A stretch of 64,000 bases of DNA from contig JAQZBP010000003.1 of the NCBI GenBank assembly GCA_029237815.1, positions 248,001 through 312,000 of the forward strand, in the 5' to 3' direction. Positions 1 to 7,987 of this stretch are shown here, piece after piece. The notes under the pieces are model-generated. The model was not told the DNA's origin and did not search any database. It saw nothing but the letters and a program-made list of their open reading frames with translations. This DNA comes from Moraxellaceae bacterium. GTDB lineage: Bacteria > Pseudomonadota > Gammaproteobacteria > Pseudomonadales > Moraxellaceae. A program made the translations under genes and the position numbers. The first letter of the stretch is position 1, and each line of letters starts with the position of its first letter.

Positions 1-285
1 ATGCGCCTGCGTAAATCGGACTCGTCCAAGCGAGCGGAGCTGGTTGTTGTACAACAGCATCCAGGCGCTTCTCTCCTCATTCGGAAAGAGCGCTCCCTCA
101 AAGCCAGGAATGGCCGCTGCTTTTACTTCTGTAATAGGATCCGGCCACTGAAAGAGTCGGCCGACCTCATGAGCCAGTGACACGACATCCACGGGGAAAC
201 GACCACCATGAGTGTCGCCGAAAGCATCCAATATTTTGGTCAATCGGCTAGCCGCCCGGTGTGGCGTCGAAAAATTGGTTGTCAT
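1..285 (-). CDS. ImmA/IrrE (M78) family metallopeptidase, CapP-like, partial
   Basis: The 95 N-terminal residues of a protein that runs off the left edge. The visible part ends in RVRFTQAH, where M78/ImmA/IrrE peptidases begin their HExxH zinc site, so the window cuts the gene at the catalytic motif. The start is fixed by an ATGA overlap with the stop of the upstream XRE gene, so the two are translationally coupled. In CBASS loci such a peptidase (CapP) cleaves the partner repressor (CapH) after DNA damage and derepresses the operon. I infer that role here from the pairing with an XRE gene and the divergent CBASS operon. The catalytic residues themselves lie outside the window, so activity cannot be judged. 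Confidence 0.8.
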   Translation of the reverse strand, partial: MTTNFSTPHRAASRLTKILDAFGDTHGGRFPVDVVSLAHEVGRLFQWPDPITEVKAAAIPGFEGALFPNEERSAWMLLYNNQLRSLGRVRFTQAH

Positions 286-602
286 TTCTTCTTGAAGGTT
301 TCCATGATCTTCGTCAACTGATCCTTTGCTTCAGGTGGAAGCTTTTGATAGTTGCGAAAGAAGGCTTCGTCCTTGTGTTTTTGCTCTGGGGGTCTGAAAT
401 CATCCTCAAGAAAGTAAGTGGCACTCACGCCCAAGGCATCGGCCAGAGCCGTTAGCTTTTCAGCAGAGGGGCGTTGTGATTCCCGGTTTTCCAACTCCCA
501 GATATAGCTCTTGCTAAGGCCTGACAGATCAGCCAGCTGGTCAAGGGTCAGCTTTTGGTCTTTGCGAAGGGCATTCAGTTTTTCGCCGAGACGACTAGCC
601 AT
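282..602 (-). CDS. XRE-family HTH repressor, CapH-like
   Basis: A 106-residue protein. A classical helix-turn-helix (about residues 6-62, with LTLDQLADLSGLSKSYIWEL) is followed by a charged tail rich in Lys and Glu. Its stop overlaps the start of the M78 peptidase by four bases (ATGA). It is divergent from the CD-NTase operon across about 196 bases carrying three TTCCGAAC boxes. Size, peptidase partner and location fit CapH, the repressor that CapP cleaves to switch CBASS on. This is inference from context. A generic phage-type XRE/ImmA pair with no CBASS role is the alternative. Confidence 0.82.
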   Translation of the reverse strand: MASRLGEKLNALRKDQKLTLDQLADLSGLSKSYIWELENRESQRPSAEKLTALADALGVSATYFLEDDFRPPEQKHKDEAFFRNYQKLPPEAKDQLTKIMETFKKK

Positions 603-638
603 AAGGCGCTCCTACAGCTGTTGCAAGGGGGCCCGACA

Positions 639-717
639 ATAATACCACGGTTCCGAACTTTCCAGTTGACAATTCCGAACAGCCCAGCAATACTCCCAAA
701 AGTTCACTATTCCGAAC
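639..717. promoter_or_regulatory. Divergent promoter/operator region of the CBASS locus
   Basis: Three copies of TTCCGAAC at 651-658, 673-680 and 710-717. The plus-strand promoter is TTGACA (666-671), a 17-base spacer and AATACT (689-694). The second box lies in its spacer and the third just after the expected start of transcription. For the minus strand, a TATTAT -10 sits at 644-639 with no good -35, and the first box lies just upstream of it. The first box reads as the palindrome GTTCCGAAC, and the third as GTTC-N8-GAAC (702-717). The layout suits one repressor, probably the adjacent XRE protein, blocking both directions. Confidence 0.6.
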
Positions 718-798
718 ATTTTTTACTTCTGTTCTGGAAAGCCATTTTTCAGCGATCCGGCAGTATTTCGGCAGTTCATGTCCTTTCAGGGGGTCAGG

Positions 799-1767
799 AT
801 GTCCAGGGCACATATAGATCATCGCCACATCGTCCGGTTTGCGGAAGATCGGGTCAACCTCCCCAAAGACAAGGCGGATGAGCATCGCGCTCAAGTTCGG
901 GGGCTTCGGGAAAAGCTGGAAAACTACCTCAATGAGCACCCCGACTTTTCGCTGCGCAAGATGCTGCTGTCAGGAAGTCTGGCTAAGGGCACGGCCCTTC
1001 GCTCTCTCAACGACATCGACGTCGCCGTCTACATTTCAGGCTCGGATGCCCCGCAGGACATAAAGGGCCTGCTTGATTATCTGGCGGAACGTCTGCGCAA
1101 GGCATACCCCAATTTCAGCCCGGATCAGGTCCAGCCCCAGACGTACTCCGTCACCGTTTCCTTTCGCACAAGCGGCCTGAATGTAGATGTGGTGCCCGTC
1201 CTCTACTACGGCGATCCCGAGTGGCGGGGCAACCTAGTCAGCCAGGACGACGGCTCCTTCCTTGAAACCAGCATCCCCCTGCACCTGGAGTTTGCCAAGA
1301 AGCGCAAGCGCGCCCAAGTAACTCACTTTGCCCAAGTCGTTCGGCTCGTTAAGTACTGGGCACGACTCATGAAGAGCGAACGCGAGGGGTTCCGGTTCAA
1401 GTCCTTCATGATCGAAATGATCCTGGCCAAGCTCTGTGACGACGGCGTGGACTTCTCGGATTATCCAGAGGCATTGCAGGCCTTCTTTACCTATGTCGCA
1501 AACTCAGGTCTTCGTGAGCGCATTGTGTTCGAGGAACACTATCCCGCCTCTGACGTGGGGGCCCTCAACGACCCGGTCCAGATCATTGATCCGATCAACC
1601 CCATCAACAACGTGTCACGCCTCTACACCTGCTCCAATGCGGATGACATTGTCGAAGCGGCTCTGGATGCAGGCGATGCCATTGATGCGGCGCTTCGGGC
1701 AACGACCAAAGAACAAACTGTGTACTACTGGCAGAAGGTGTTTGGTACTTCATTCAGGGGGGACTAA
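799..1767 (+). CDS. CBASS CD-NTase (cyclic oligonucleotide synthase)
   Basis: A 322-residue nucleotidyltransferase of the CD-NTase superfamily. With this start, the GS motif is at 59-60 (SGSLAKGT), the two metal-binding Asp at 72 and 74 (NDIDVAVYI) and the third Asp near 130 (LNVDVVPV), so the active site looks complete. The helical lobe follows, with VRLVKYWARLM. I chose the ATG at 799 over the in-frame ATG at 778 because AGGGGG lies just upstream of 799. It heads an operon with HORMA, TRIP13 and NucC genes. In that gene set the enzyme makes a cyclic trinucleotide (cyclic tri-AMP in studied cases) that activates NucC. The product made here is not readable from sequence. Confidence 0.9.
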   Translation: MSRAHIDHRHIVRFAEDRVNLPKDKADEHRAQVRGLREKLENYLNEHPDFSLRKMLLSGSLAKGTALRSLNDIDVAVYISGSDAPQDIKGLLDYLAERLRKAYPNFSPDQVQPQTYSVTVSFRTSGLNVDVVPVLYYGDPEWRGNLVSQDDGSFLETSIPLHLEFAKKRKRAQVTHFAQVVRLVKYWARLMKSEREGFRFKSFMIEMILAKLCDDGVDFSDYPEALQAFFTYVANSGLRERIVFEEHYPASDVGALNDPVQIIDPINPINNVSRLYTCSNADDIVEAALDAGDAIDAALRATTKEQTVYYWQKVFGTSFRGD

Positions 1768-1769
1768 CC

Positions 1770-2285
1770 GTGAGCTACAGCCATACCTTGAGCGAGTCTC
1801 GCTCTTTCACTATTACGCATGCCCGACAGCTTGCATCCAAGGTTGCTGCCGACCTGATGCGAATGCATCGACTCTATGGCGCCCCGTCCATTGAGAGGGT
1901 CAATCAGTTCGAGCAGGAGCTCGTCGCTTTCCTCCACCACGGCTATTTGGACACGGTAACGTATGGCTTCAAGCGTGATGGCGAATGGATTGAACCGAGC
2001 GTGCGATACGTCGCCAGTGAAATCACGACTCAAGGCTTGGACGACGACCCAGGGCGCGTTAAGCCCGGCCACAATGTCGCCGGGGCCAGCTTTTCCAGCT
2101 ATCTGACCTATAGCTCTGCCTGGGATAGGCTCACTGCTACGGAAAAAAGCAATTTTGAGAGCACACTTCCCCTCCAGCGTACTGGAGCTCCCGAGCCCGG
2201 GGTCGCTAATGGCTACTTCCAAAACGACAAGACTTACTCAGCAGGCGGCATCTCCTTGGGCCGCTCCAGCATAAGGAGCTTCTAA
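1770..2285 (+). CDS. CBASS HORMA-domain protein (Cap7-like)
   Basis: A 171-residue protein starting at GTG with AGGGGGG just upstream, two bases after the CD-NTase stop. I identify it mainly by context: a short protein between a CD-NTase and a TRIP13-like ATPase in a NucC operon is the bacterial HORMA regulator. The N-terminal helical stretch (HARQLASKVAADLMRMHRLYG) and length are compatible. In studied systems HORMA closes around a peptide, binds the CD-NTase and activates it. Only one HORMA gene is present, as in the simpler type III loci. The stop overlaps the next start (TAATG). Confidence 0.8.
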   Translation: MSYSHTLSESRSFTITHARQLASKVAADLMRMHRLYGAPSIERVNQFEQELVAFLHHGYLDTVTYGFKRDGEWIEPSVRYVASEITTQGLDDDPGRVKPGHNVAGASFSSYLTYSSAWDRLTATEKSNFESTLPLQRTGAPEPGVANGYFQNDKTYSAGGISLGRSSIRSF

Positions 2286-3232
2286 TGACCAGCATGCCTC
2301 AGATTACCAGCCTGTTTGAGCGCCCCATCACCTTGCCCGACAGCGATGCTCAGGCGCGGCTCGCCCGACTTGTCGGCATGGATGACAAAATCCGGCGCCT
2401 GGCCAATATCCTTAGCCTGCTGATCAATCCTGCTGGCCTGAAGGCGTGGCAGGCAAAACATCATGGCGAGGCAGCCAGCCTTCTAGAGGTTGTTCTGCGC
2501 CGGCCACCACTTGTGATACTGGCGGGGGATGTCGGCTCCGGTAAGACCGAGCTGGCCGAAACCATCGGGGACAAAGTCGCACGGCAGGAAGATCTCGACA
2601 TAACGCTGCTGCCTTTGAGCTTGTCGTCGCGTGGCCAAGGCCGCGTCGGCGAGATGACGCAGCTGGTATCGTCTGCCTTCGAGCACGCCTATAACGAGGC
2701 TACCAAGGTAAAAGGGAGCGGGGCCAAAGCACGCGGCGGGGTAATCCTCCTGATTGATGAAGCTGACGCACTGGCGCAGTCACGTGAGTCTGAGCAAATG
2801 CATCATGAGGACCGTGCTGGTGTAAACGCGTTTATTCGCGGCATAGACAAGCTGGCGAGCGCTAGGTTGCCGGTGGCTGTTCTGATGTGTACCAATCGAC
2901 TCTCGGCCCTTGACCCAGCAGTGCGCCGCCGCGCAGCAGATGTACTGGTCTTCAGCCGCCCGACACTGGAACAGCGTGAACATCTCTTGACGCTCTGGTT
3001 CTCCCAACTTGGATTCACGGCGCTACAAATCCAGGCCCTCGCACAGGCGACGGGTGAGAGCGATAGGACTCCCTATGGGTATACCTTCTCAGATCTGACA
3101 CAGCGTCTGCTTCCTACCATCGTGCTTGACGCCTACCCCGACAATAGCGTGACTGCTGAGCGCGCACTCGATCTGGTGCGTTCCATTGCGCCAACTCCTC
3201 CCTTTAAGGATGGCCCTCAGGCCGTCAACTGA
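2285..3232 (+). CDS. CBASS TRIP13-like AAA+ ATPase (Cap6-like)
   Basis: A 315-residue AAA+ ATPase. Walker A is GDVGSGKT (about 81-88), Walker B is VILLIDEAD (about 153-161), sensor 1 is MCTNR, and arginine-finger candidates sit in ALDPAVRRRAADV. The arrangement matches the TRIP13/Pch2 remodelers encoded with HORMA genes. They open the active HORMA conformation and so shut off or reset CD-NTase signalling. Translation is coupled to HORMA by a TAATG overlap, with AAGGAG upstream. No key ATPase residue is missing. Confidence 0.92.
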   Translation: MTSMPQITSLFERPITLPDSDAQARLARLVGMDDKIRRLANILSLLINPAGLKAWQAKHHGEAASLLEVVLRRPPLVILAGDVGSGKTELAETIGDKVARQEDLDITLLPLSLSSRGQGRVGEMTQLVSSAFEHAYNEATKVKGSGAKARGGVILLIDEADALAQSRESEQMHHEDRAGVNAFIRGIDKLASARLPVAVLMCTNRLSALDPAVRRRAADVLVFSRPTLEQREHLLTLWFSQLGFTALQIQALAQATGESDRTPYGYTFSDLTQRLLPTIVLDAYPDNSVTAERALDLVRSIAPTPPFKDGPQAVN

Positions 3233-3250
3233 TAGCAAGCGAGATTTGAC

Positions 3251-3994
3251 ATGAGCGGATGGTCTCTACGCGGCTTACTGGAAAACCTTCATGAAGATTT
3301 GCAGCATCGCCTGGCTTTGTCGCGAACAAGCTTTGCACACCCAGGCACCAAGGGAGATGCAACCGAGGGGATATGGCTTCAGCTTCTTCAACACTATCTG
3401 CCCCAACGTTATCAGGCGGCAAAAGCCCATGTCGTAGATAGCCATGGAAACTTCAGTGATCAAATCGACATCGTGGTCTTCGACCGGCAATATTCGCCCT
3501 TTATTTTCAACTTCGGAGGGGAGCTGATCGTCCCTGCCGAGAGCGTCTATGCCGTCTTCGAAGCCAAACAGGTCATTGATGCCGGAATGGTCGAGTATTC
3601 CCAGAAAAAAGCAGCAAGTGTCCGGCGCTTGCACCGCACTAGCCTGCCGATCCCCCATGCAGGTGGAACCTTTCCAGCCAAGACCCTCATGCCCATCCTC
3701 TCGGGAATTCTTGCGCTGGAGAGTAAGTGGAGCCCCCCCATGGGGCTACCACTTCAAGAGGCATTGAATACGGCGGATACCAATCTTCGCTTGGACATGG
3801 GATGCGTGGCCGCACATGGCACTTTCATCTTCGATGAGGCCAGTCAGACATACGACATCAATACCAACGTCAAGCCCGCAACTGCCTTTTTATTTTCTCT
3901 TATCTCACGTCTACAGAGATGTGCGACTGTACCGATGATTGATATCGATGCCTATGGCGCTTGGCTGTCGCCTGAGGGGAAAAGTACGGCCTGA
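3251..3994 (+). CDS. nucC: CBASS effector endonuclease NucC
   Basis: A 247-residue nuclease of the restriction-endonuclease-like fold. The catalytic set is Asp73 (SDQIDIVVFD), Glu104 and Lys106 (YAVFEAKQ), the same positions reported for the characterised NucC. In that family cyclic tri-AMP turns trimers into hexamers that cut double-stranded DNA throughout the genome and kill the infected cell. It follows the TRIP13 gene by 18 bases with only a weak ribosome site, so it may be made at lower levels. All catalytic residues are present. Confidence 0.92.
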   Translation: MSGWSLRGLLENLHEDLQHRLALSRTSFAHPGTKGDATEGIWLQLLQHYLPQRYQAAKAHVVDSHGNFSDQIDIVVFDRQYSPFIFNFGGELIVPAESVYAVFEAKQVIDAGMVEYSQKKAASVRRLHRTSLPIPHAGGTFPAKTLMPILSGILALESKWSPPMGLPLQEALNTADTNLRLDMGCVAAHGTFIFDEASQTYDINTNVKPATAFLFSLISRLQRCATVPMIDIDAYGAWLSPEGKSTA

Positions 3995-4031
3995 GACCAG
4001 GTCATGCCCAACTAGAAGAAAGGAAATACAA

Positions 4032-4952
4032 ATGGCCAGCTGTGAATCTGACCTGAGGAAGGCGGTATTTGATATTGAGCCCAGTCGCAGTCAGAAGGCT
4101 GGAGCGGTGAGAAGCCACAACTATCTGCGCGACCGTCTACAGCAAGGCCATTTTAAAGACCGAATCATTGGCACTTACCTGAGCGGTAGCTATGCACGAG
4201 ACACAGCCATTGCCCCCTTGGACGACGTTGACATCATCTTCCTGATCGACGCGTCCTATTGGAATAGCCCGCTTCTTGCCTCGAGGCCACGCCCGAAGGA
4301 GCTTCTACAGAGCTTTGCCAGAGCAGTTCGACTTAGATACAGGGACAGCTCCGTAAGACTACAGCGCCGATCGGTATGCTTGCAGTTGAGCCATATTAGC
4401 TTGGATATAGTGCCTGGCATCGAAGTCAGCAAAGGGAGCACATTAATTGAGATCCCAGATCGGGACTCCGACACCTGGATCCGCACAAACCCTCGAAGCC
4501 ACTCTGAATACTCCTCGAAAATTAATCAGGCCAATGGGAAGCGTCTCAAGCCCATAGTTAAGCTGCTCAAGTTCTGGAATTCAAAGTTGCCATCAACAGC
4601 ACGCCTGAAATCATTTGCAATCGAAACAATGGCTACCAGACTTTTCGAGCACGAACGAATTACCTCCATCCAAGAAGGGCTTCTCTTATTTTTTGACTTT
4701 ATTGCTCACCTTGGTCATCAACCAACCCATTTTCAGTGGCGCAGCCGATACAACATTTCACTTCGGTTCTCGGCAGTTCTTCAGGATGCCTCAGGAATAA
4801 GTAACCTTCTTGCCAACACTGATGGGGAGAAGATTGATAGATTCATTTCCCAATCAGTGCGAAGCAGGAATCTCTTATTGAAGGCTGATGATGCAGCTCG
4901 CCAGACCTCGGCATGGGGTCATGCTGCAAAGGCACTTAGATTTCCATATTAA
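4032..4952 (+). CDS. Second CD-NTase-like nucleotidyltransferase
   Basis: A 306-residue CD-NTase-like protein. It has GS at 52-53 (SGSYARDT), DVD at 65-67 (LDDVDIIFLI), a third Asp near 125 (SLDIVPG) and the helical lobe KRLKPIVKLLKFWN. The catalytic set therefore looks intact. It is clearly different in sequence from the first CD-NTase. The start at 4032 follows GAAGAAAGGA; the open frame extends upstream into nucC, but that extension lacks such a site. It is noticeably more AT-rich than the four genes before it, suggesting separate acquisition. No effector of its own follows. It could be a second cyclase feeding NucC, a regulator, or the remnant of another CBASS unit. Confidence 0.85.
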   Translation: MASCESDLRKAVFDIEPSRSQKAGAVRSHNYLRDRLQQGHFKDRIIGTYLSGSYARDTAIAPLDDVDIIFLIDASYWNSPLLASRPRPKELLQSFARAVRLRYRDSSVRLQRRSVCLQLSHISLDIVPGIEVSKGSTLIEIPDRDSDTWIRTNPRSHSEYSSKINQANGKRLKPIVKLLKFWNSKLPSTARLKSFAIETMATRLFEHERITSIQEGLLLFFDFIAHLGHQPTHFQWRSRYNISLRFSAVLQDASGISNLLANTDGEKIDRFISQSVRSRNLLLKADDAARQTSAWGHAAKALRFPY

Positions 4953-5103
4953 AAATGGTTATATCTTCCCCCCTGCATACTGCCCTTAATGCCAGCCCCC
5001 CTCCTCCCATGCGCTGCCTGATCCCGGCCAAAGCCATGCATGCTGCTGAGGCCAAGGTTGGGGCAAAGGCCCGGAGCGGGCGCCAAGGACCACAGGTCGC
5101 TTG

Positions 5104-5120
5104 CTCTGCCGAAGGCAGAG
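5104..5120. other. Small hairpin in the gap after the CBASS operon
   Basis: A 7-bp perfect stem, CTCTGCC / GGCAGAG, with a 3-base loop and no T-run, so not a convincing intrinsic terminator. It is the only notable structure in the 279-base gap between the convergent second CD-NTase and HerA-like genes. I see no gene in that gap. Confidence 0.3.
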
Positions 5121-5231
5121 ACACTGCCCGAGTAACACGCAACGATAGCGAAACGGCGGGCAGACTGGACTCGGGTGGCCGCAAAGCCAGCCATAGCGAA
5201 CGCCTGCCGGCAGCGCGGCGTAGTCAAGGAA

Positions 5232-6491
5232 CTATTCTTCTCGCGCATCAGAAGCTGTGACGGGCGACAGCCGGTGCACCTGTATTTTCCTCACCTTGTC
5301 GCCCTGCCACCGGAGAAAGCCCTCTCCATGGCCACGCAGTTCCATCAACAACTCAGGCATGACGCCGATCTCCCGGCCATTACGCCGGGCCTGCTCCATG
5401 TCCATCGGCTTGAGGACCAGCCAGGTGGCTGCATTGCCCCGTACTTCCGCTCCAAAATGACTGCTCATCTGGGAGGCGAGGATCAACCCGATGCCAAACT
5501 TGCGTGCCTCGGTCGCCAGCAGGTTCAGGATCAGCCGAGGATCATCAACATCACCCTTCTGCGTGCTCAGGATCTTCACCTCGTCGATCACGATGAAGAG
5601 CCGGAACCGATCCAGATCGGAAGCCTCCCCCGTGGTCTCCCCCTGAAGCGCCACCGCCCGGAACACCTTGCGCAGCAGGGTATCGGCCACCAGCGTACGA
5701 ATCCCGACAGGAGCCTTGCTGAGGTCCACTCGCATACCCATCGTCAGGATGTCGTCCATCACCAGATGATGCGGCCGGGAGAAGACCGGATGGCCAAACG
5801 CGCCCTGGACTGCCGAGATGCAGCTCCGGATGCTGGCGCGCTGACTCGTCCGCTCCGGGGCTTCTGCCCAGTGCTGCAGGATGGACAGCACCCAGTCCAG
5901 GGTCGGCGGCGGTTGATGCCAGGTGGCCGGGGCCTCCTCCCGCATGCCCGCACACCGGTAGGCTTCCGCTACCGCCTCCAGCAGCACGCTGCGCTGCTGA
6001 CCACCCAACCGGATCGTCCGGGAGATGATGTCGACGACGGCTTCGTACTGGTCGCGCAGCCCTACCTCATGGGCCCGGTGTGAGTCGATTTCCAGCGGAT
6101 TCACCCCCACCCAGCTATCAGTCCCCGAGGACATCAGCACAGAGCTGAGGCCCGGCACCCGGACATCGCCATGGAAATCCAGCACCAGCACCGGTATCCC
6201 GTGTTCCAGGATATGGCGACCGACCGCCTTCAGCGTCTCGGTCTTGCCCGAGCCGGAAGCGCCCAGGATCAGGAAGAACCCATTGGCCTCCAGCCCTGGC
6301 CGCCAGGTGACGGACTCCAAAGACTCCACGTCCTGCCCCAGCCTGACTTGCAGCGGCATGAACAGATGGGCATGTCGCCGGTACTCCCGGCTGCAGGGAT
6401 AAATCTCGCAGCAGGACACCAGCGCCAGGCGGCGCAGGCTCCGTCGCACGGAAAGCAGGTCGCGCCTTCCGACATCACTCGTCATTGCCAT
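5232..6491 (-). CDS. HerA/FtsK-like P-loop ATPase
   Basis: A 419-residue ATPase of the HerA/FtsK/VirB4 class. Walker A is GASGSGKT (about 77-84), Walker B is FIVIDE (about 299-304), and a sensor-like LILASQ follows near 337-341. There is no transmembrane segment, so it is not a membrane-anchored FtsK or VirD4. The start has GGAG eight bases upstream. HerA-like ATPases pump DNA or pair with nucleases, but no NurA-type nuclease is adjacent. On this island it could serve DNA transfer, packaging or defence. It converges with the CBASS operon. Confidence 0.75.
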   Translation of the reverse strand: MAMTSDVGRRDLLSVRRSLRRLALVSCCEIYPCSREYRRHAHLFMPLQVRLGQDVESLESVTWRPGLEANGFFLILGASGSGKTETLKAVGRHILEHGIPVLVLDFHGDVRVPGLSSVLMSSGTDSWVGVNPLEIDSHRAHEVGLRDQYEAVVDIISRTIRLGGQQRSVLLEAVAEAYRCAGMREEAPATWHQPPPTLDWVLSILQHWAEAPERTSQRASIRSCISAVQGAFGHPVFSRPHHLVMDDILTMGMRVDLSKAPVGIRTLVADTLLRKVFRAVALQGETTGEASDLDRFRLFIVIDEVKILSTQKGDVDDPRLILNLLATEARKFGIGLILASQMSSHFGAEVRGNAATWLVLKPMDMEQARRNGREIGVMPELLMELRGHGEGFLRWQGDKVRKIQVHRLSPVTASDAREE

Positions 6492-6557
6492 GCTTCACGC
6501 TCCAAGGGTCTGCACTCATACGCTCTGGCGCCCTGTAGAAAAAAACATCGGCCGGCG

Positions 6558-7574
6558 CTAGGCGCAGGCATGCTCGTCGTCACCGAACCCGCCCAGGAAC
6601 CGTGGCTCGCGCCCACAATCGAGGCCAGGGACAAGCCCCGTCCGGTAGACGCGACGTCCCTCAGGCCGCATGCGCAAGTACTGAGGCTCCTTGTCGAACT
6701 CGCCGAAGTAGGTCAGCGCATTCAGCAAGTTCTCGCACTCCTCCGGCACTGAGCGATGGATCTTGCCGATCCCACGGCGTGGATACTTGAACTCGTCGCC
6801 ATGACAGTTGTGGACCCAGCCGATTCCCCCTGTGATCTGCTGCCACAGCGCGCCGATGGCTTGCCCCTTGTGCCAGCCGTTCTGCAGGAGACTGCCGTTG
6901 AAGAAGTAAGTCAGATGGAGGTGATATCCGCGCGTCCGCCCCTGCTCCAGGCACCAGATGGCCCCCACCAGGTGCTCGAACACCGGATCGAGGTAGCGCT
7001 GCCGATTGAGCACGCCCAGATGCGCGTATACGTCATCGATCGTGACCTGGTGCTGCGCCTGTGCCAGGTAACCCAGGTCGACACGCACCACCAGCAGCTT
7101 GCAGTGACGGGCGATCAGCGAGCGTGCGTAGTCCTCGATCACCAGTGTCCGCTGCCGCAGGGCGTAGGTCCGGTCATGGCCAGCCCGACGGAAGGCCTCA
7201 CTGCGCGCCTCCGCCTGCAGTAGCGCCACCAGATGGCGCACTGAGTCCATGCCTTGCCAGCGAGGAAAGTACAACTCAGGCATCGACAACCCGTCGCAAT
7301 CGGGATCCAGCAAGCCCAGGGCCACGCAGGCGTTCCAGAACGCTGCGATGTGCTCGCTGTAGCGATACTCCGGTTGGTAGACCATGAGAAAACGGCGGAT
7401 CATCCGCTCGAAGCGGTCCGCCTCGTCCATCTCCAGGACGGCTGACGCCGGTCGGTAGTGATTGCTCATCAAGGCGCCACCCTTGATGGCGCTGATCACG
7501 AAGTCTTCGATCTGGATGAGCAGGTGAGCCTGGCTCTCGAACTGAGGAGCCAGGGGATGTGAGTAGAGATTCAT
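6558..7574 (-). CDS. Inovirus Gp2 / YfjJ-family protein, possible replication initiator
   Basis: A 338-residue protein resembling the Gp2/YfjJ family encoded by inovirus-like and P4-like integrated elements. Around residue 220 it has YHLHLTYFFNGS, a His-hydrophobic-His motif of the HUH class, followed by a conserved-looking GGIGWVHNC and a Tyr-rich C-terminal third. HUH proteins nick DNA to start rolling-circle replication; this activity is inferred. An in-frame GTG twelve bases upstream (7586) is an alternative start, and neither has a strong ribosome site. It lies downstream of a hairpin-rich, AT-rich tract. Confidence 0.7.
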   Translation of the reverse strand: MNLYSHPLAPQFESQAHLLIQIEDFVISAIKGGALMSNHYRPASAVLEMDEADRFERMIRRFLMVYQPEYRYSEHIAAFWNACVALGLLDPDCDGLSMPELYFPRWQGMDSVRHLVALLQAEARSEAFRRAGHDRTYALRQRTLVIEDYARSLIARHCKLLVVRVDLGYLAQAQHQVTIDDVYAHLGVLNRQRYLDPVFEHLVGAIWCLEQGRTRGYHLHLTYFFNGSLLQNGWHKGQAIGALWQQITGGIGWVHNCHGDEFKYPRRGIGKIHRSVPEECENLLNALTYFGEFDKEPQYLRMRPEGRRVYRTGLVPGLDCGREPRFLGGFGDDEHACA

Positions 7575-7647
7575 GATGAGAAACACTCGTGGCTGGCATC
7601 ATTGCCATACCACCAGTCATCTCCGTATGAATTTACATTTCCCCATC

Positions 7648-7770
7648 GCAGGCTTTTGGATTCTCCAAGCCTGCTGGTAATCCGTTCTTCCCCTAATACG
7701 ATGCTCTCTGACGGAGCATCGTTAGATATTAACTATCAAGATATTGGTATTGATTATCTCATATAGCACT
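7648..7770. other. Hairpins plus AT-rich tract upstream of the Gp2-like gene
   Basis: The 400-base stretch between the Gp2-like and AlpA genes has two hairpins. One pairs GCAGGCT with AGCCTGC (7648-7674), and the other pairs ACGATGCTC with GAGCATCGT (7698-7722, 9-bp stem, 7-base loop). A markedly AT-rich tract follows to about 7770 and carries AGATATT twice. Hairpins and AT-rich DNA beside a possible HUH initiator resemble a replication origin. The 9-bp stem lacks a T-run, so a terminator is less likely. Apart from a doubtful small frame, I see no other gene here. Confidence 0.35.
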
Positions 7771-7953
7771 TAATACCCAGGGCCATGCGTACCTCGGCAA
7801 ACGTGAAAACGCAGGTAGCACCCCCGATTTCAGCCGTGAAGGCGTGGTTTCCGTCACTGACAATAGCCTGAGGGCGGCGCCCGCTGAAAATTGCCCCCAA
7901 GGACAGGGCGACCTCCCATTCTCTGCCTGTGCAACCTTCGGGTCAGACGGCAT
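7759..7953 (-). CDS. Possible small island protein (doubtful)
   Basis: A 64-residue frame on the same strand as, and downstream of, the AlpA-type gene. It includes SVTETTPSRLKSGVLPAF, which resembles small proteins often found near AlpA on P4-like elements. That resemblance is from memory and not certain. The start lacks a clear ribosome site. It may be non-coding. Confidence 0.28.
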   Translation of the reverse strand: MPSDPKVAQAENGRSPCPWGQFSAGAALRLLSVTETTPSRLKSGVLPAFSRLPRYAWPWVLSAI

Positions 7954-7987
7954 AACAGCCAGCCGGCCGACGCCAGCTGGCAGGGGG

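Noticed and set aside
651-717. The three TTCCGAAC boxes as a CRISPR or iteron array
   Set aside because: Only three 8-base copies with unequal spacing (22 and 37 bases) and no spacers; an operator is the better reading.
5175-6083. A 302-codon frame on the plus strand over the HerA-like gene
   Set aside because: The minus-strand frame has Walker A and B motifs and a proper ribosome site; this one has none.
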